The notes under the pieces are model-generated. The model was given only the letters and a program-made list of their open reading frames with translations. It searched no databases and was not told the DNA's origin. Made by a program: the position numbers and the translations under genes. DNA of 8,251 bases from Alphaproteobacteria bacterium. GTDB lineage: Bacteria > Pseudomonadota > Alphaproteobacteria > JALRGP01. The stretch covers positions 1 through 8,251 of the forward strand of contig JALRGP010000045.1 in the NCBI GenBank assembly GCA_023259685.1, read 5' to 3'. Of the stretch, positions 6,634 to 8,251 are shown piece after piece (the stretch's first letter is position 1; the number at the start of each line of letters is the position of its first letter).

Positions 6634-7046
6634 TTTTCAACAAGACATAGGAACCCTTCTTGATGAGAGCTTACCTCAAAACCCGTTTCTTTTAAAATCC
6701 AATAACACATGGTATCGATATCTATAACGTGATTTAAAAAATTTATCATTTTTTCAAATAACACAGGGTACGGATCACCAAGTGGTAAAATTTTTAATAA
6801 AATATTTTTAACCAGTATAATGTCTGATTCTCGGTGTCGAAATGACATTCGACGTAACCTTTCGATTTTTAAGGATCCTTTTGGTTTAAATTCTACAAAT
6901 ACGTGATCCATTAAATCGAGTGATTCATGCATTGTGCAAAAACCAGTTTCAAGACCTTTGTTATCTGTGAATATGGATAATAACCAGCGTGATTCTAAAA
7001 TAGGTTGTTTTTTTAAAACAATACCTTCAGATTTGATCGTCAGCAT
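6588..7046 (-). CDS. recO: RecO-like DNA repair protein, short form
   Basis: RecO binds single-stranded DNA and, with RecR, helps load RecA in gap repair. The N-terminus fits the RecO OB-fold: MLTIKSEGIVLKKQPILE, then SRWLLSIFTDNKGLETGFC (about 19-37), matching G-I-V-L-K-x-x-x-x-x-E-x-x-x-L-x-x-x-F-T-x-x-x-G. An alpha-helical part follows (about 78-150), with FEKMINFLNHVI and YWILKETGFEV resembling the conserved 'F-E-L-x-L-L-x-x-L-G-F' helix. The protein is 152 residues, whereas RecO is usually 220-250. The region after the L-G-F helix, where many RecOs have further helices and in some a Cys4 zinc site, is nearly absent, and the OB-fold looks trimmed. The ATG at 7044-7046 overlaps the RadA stop by 20 bases without a Shine-Dalgarno, so translation is probably coupled. 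Its last codons overlap the LptE signal region, and the poly-A/T tract at 6625-6632 lies in its 3' part. The call rests on N-terminal pattern and on its position behind radA. Confidence 0.7.
   Translation of the reverse strand: MLTIKSEGIVLKKQPILESRWLLSIFTDNKGLETGFCTMHESLDLMDHVFVEFKPKGSLKIERLRRMSFRHRESDIILVKNILLKILPLGDPYPVLFEKMINFLNHVIDIDTMCYWILKETGFEVSSHQEGFLCLVEKFFLKPSEQSFVDLS
6625..6632 (-). other. 8-base homopolymer at the recO/lptE junction
   Basis: Eight A on the plus strand (U8 in the minus-strand mRNA), flanked by a T5 and a T4 tract. In recO it reads through as Phe-Phe-Leu. With one base fewer, a TTG at 6638-6640 would run directly into the LptE signal frame and recO would stop at the tract. 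With one base more, recO would read on into lptE. The true length, or polymerase slippage here, therefore decides both gene models. Confidence 0.6.
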
Positions 7047-8251
7047 GGGAGTGAAGGTATTTGATATAATCTTGGATGGATGCCAGTTCGATAACGGTTA
7101 AGTTTTTTAATTGTTTATCTTCTGTTTGCTTTGGTATATATGCTTGTTTTAAATTTAAGCGTTCTGCTTCTTGCAACCTTAAATAAGGGCGCCTTACTGG
7201 CCGTAAATGACCACTAAGGCTCAGTTCACCAAAAAAAATACCTTTAGGAGCCGGCTTTTTTTGATAGGATGAGATCAGTGATGCTGCAACGGCCAAATCT
7301 GCACTTGGCTCAGTAATTTTTAACCCACCTGCCACATTTAAATACACATCTTTTTGAGATAGGGACATTTTTAAACGGCTGTCTAAAATGGCCAGAATCA
7401 TTGATAATCGGTTCATATCAAATCCAACACACGTGCGTTTGGCAATACCAAATGCAGTGTCTGTGACAAGGGTTTGAACTTCACATAAAATGGGCCGCAT
7501 TCCTTCCAAAGATGCAAAAATACTACACCCCGTTTCCGTAATCGTGCCATTAGATAAAAATAATTCAGAAGGATTGGCGATTTCTACAAGCCCTTGGTCT
7601 TGCATACGAAATACCCCCATTTCATCGGTTGGGCCAAATCGATTTTTCAGTGTTCGAAGTAACCGAAAATCATAATGACGGTCTCCTTCAAAATATAAAA
7701 CGGTATCAACCATATGTTCCAATAATTTAGGCCCGGCTAATTGACCATCCTTCGTGACATGGCCAACGATAATGACCGTCATGGACGACGATTTAGCAAA
7801 TGCCATTAAATCCATAGTACAGACCCGGATTTGAGCCATTGATCCTATTGTGGCATCAATTTTTTGAGAAAACATTGTTTGAATGGAATCAATAATTACA
7901 AGTCCAGGTTTTTTAGTTTTAAGAATTCCTAAGACTTTATCTAAATCTGAGGAGGATGATAAGTAAATATCATCGCTTGCGGGACAGGATAATCTTGAAA
8001 AACGTCCCTGGACTTGTTGAACAGACTCTTCGGCAGAGATGTAATAAACAGGTTTTTTTTGCCCCACTTGAGCCAAGACTTGTAATAATAATGTGGATTT
8101 TCCAATGCCTGGCTCTCCCGCGAGTAGAATAATTGATCCTTCGACAAGACCGCCGCCACAAACCCGATCAAATTCGTCGATGCCCGTTTTATAGCGTTGT
8201 TCTTGAAAAGCTTGTTGCTGGAATATGGGAACAAACATGGCATCAGAATTT
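7027..8251 (-). CDS. radA: RadA (Sms) DNA repair ATPase / branch migration helicase, 5' end outside window
   Basis: RadA is a RecA-like, DnaB-like hexameric ATPase that extends and processes D-loops in recombination. Residues are numbered from the ATG at 8236-8238. TGIDEFDRVCGGGLVEGS (18-35) leads into Walker A GEPGIGKST (41-49). AEES is at 69-72, Walker B LVIIDS at 113-118, and the RadA-specific KNRFG at 198-202 (within LLRTLKNRFGPTDEMGVF). The C-terminal Lon-like domain (about 235-400) contains DVYLNVAGGLKITEPSADLA and FFGELSLSGHLRPV; the Lon catalytic Ser is not expected to be functional in RadA. The frame stays open to the window edge, and the N-terminal C4 zinc finger (C-x-x-C ... C-x-x-C) found in bacterial RadA would lie just beyond. 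Residues 1-17 look like the linker after it, so the internal ATG is probably not the true start. The family is about 450 residues, consistent with some 45-55 residues missing. It is first in a packed minus-strand run and overlaps recO by 20 bases. Confidence 0.95.
   Translation of the reverse strand, partial: NSDAMFVPIFQQQAFQEQRYKTGIDEFDRVCGGGLVEGSIILLAGEPGIGKSTLLLQVLAQVGQKKPVYYISAEESVQQVQGRFSRLSCPASDDIYLSSSSDLDKVLGILKTKKPGLVIIDSIQTMFSQKIDATIGSMAQIRVCTMDLMAFAKSSSMTVIIVGHVTKDGQLAGPKLLEHMVDTVLYFEGDRHYDFRLLRTLKNRFGPTDEMGVFRMQDQGLVEIANPSELFLSNGTITETGCSIFASLEGMRPILCEVQTLVTDTAFGIAKRTCVGFDMNRLSMILAILDSRLKMSLSQKDVYLNVAGGLKITEPSADLAVAASLISSYQKKPAPKGIFFGELSLSGHLRPVRRPYLRLQEAERLNLKQAYIPKQTEDKQLKNLTVIELASIQDYIKYLHSHADDQI

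Noticed and set aside
6637..6648. TGA read as Trp (changed genetic code), giving an LptE start at the ATG 6646-6648.
   Set aside because: TGA ends RadA, the GNAT and the adaptor at sensible family positions, and Trp in the long genes is encoded by TGG. Nothing else supports recoding, so I kept it only as one of several start explanations.
1..8251. CRISPR arrays, insertion-sequence ends, tRNA or rRNA genes.
   Set aside because: I saw no regularly spaced direct repeats, transposase pieces or cloverleaf sequences by eye; nearly all the DNA is accounted for by coding frames.

Overview
The window is AT-rich and Gram-negative. It carries an RND tripartite-pump operon, an LptE-like outer-membrane lipoprotein, RadA and RecO. 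Low GC, compact overlapping genes and several decayed gene pieces suggest a host-associated alphaproteobacterium of the Holosporales/Rickettsiales kind. That placement is inferred from style and protein resemblance, not from a marker gene.

Left region (1-1154, all on the minus strand): a worn accessory cluster. In transcription order it holds the C-terminal third of an aminoglycoside/choline phosphotransferase-like gene (5' end lost), an intact GNAT acetyltransferase with a good ribosome binding site, a 40-codon scrap that matches only the tail of a different GNAT subfamily (its ATG overlaps the intact GNAT's TGA), and the first 62 codons of a DUF2306-type membrane protein that runs off the left edge.

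Middle region (about 1158-5562, plus strand): a two-gene efflux operon. A short AT-rich promoter region with a perfect 7-bp inverted repeat just before the start codon leads into a periplasmic adaptor gene. That gene overlaps the RND inner-membrane transporter gene by ATGA. The proton-relay residues (Asp-Asp in TM4, Lys in TM10) are present. No outer-membrane channel gene is in the window, so the pump would use one encoded elsewhere. A clear intrinsic terminator closes the operon.

Right region (5571-8251, minus strand, convergent with the pump): a tightly packed run radA > recO > lptE > unknown one-TM protein, with each gene overlapping the next. RadA (branch migration) and RecO (RecA loading) both serve recombinational repair. 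LptE is the lipoprotein partner of LptD in LPS export. RecO is unusually short (152 aa). The start of LptE lies inside recO, and no standard start codon serves the frame that encodes its lipoprotein signal. A TGA and an 8-base homopolymer sit exactly there, which is the oddest feature of the window.

I found no CRISPR array, tRNA, rRNA, insertion sequence or obvious new defence system. The points most worth following are the lptE start problem, the stack of degraded genes at the left, the compact RecO, and the unrecognised membrane protein that follows lptE.
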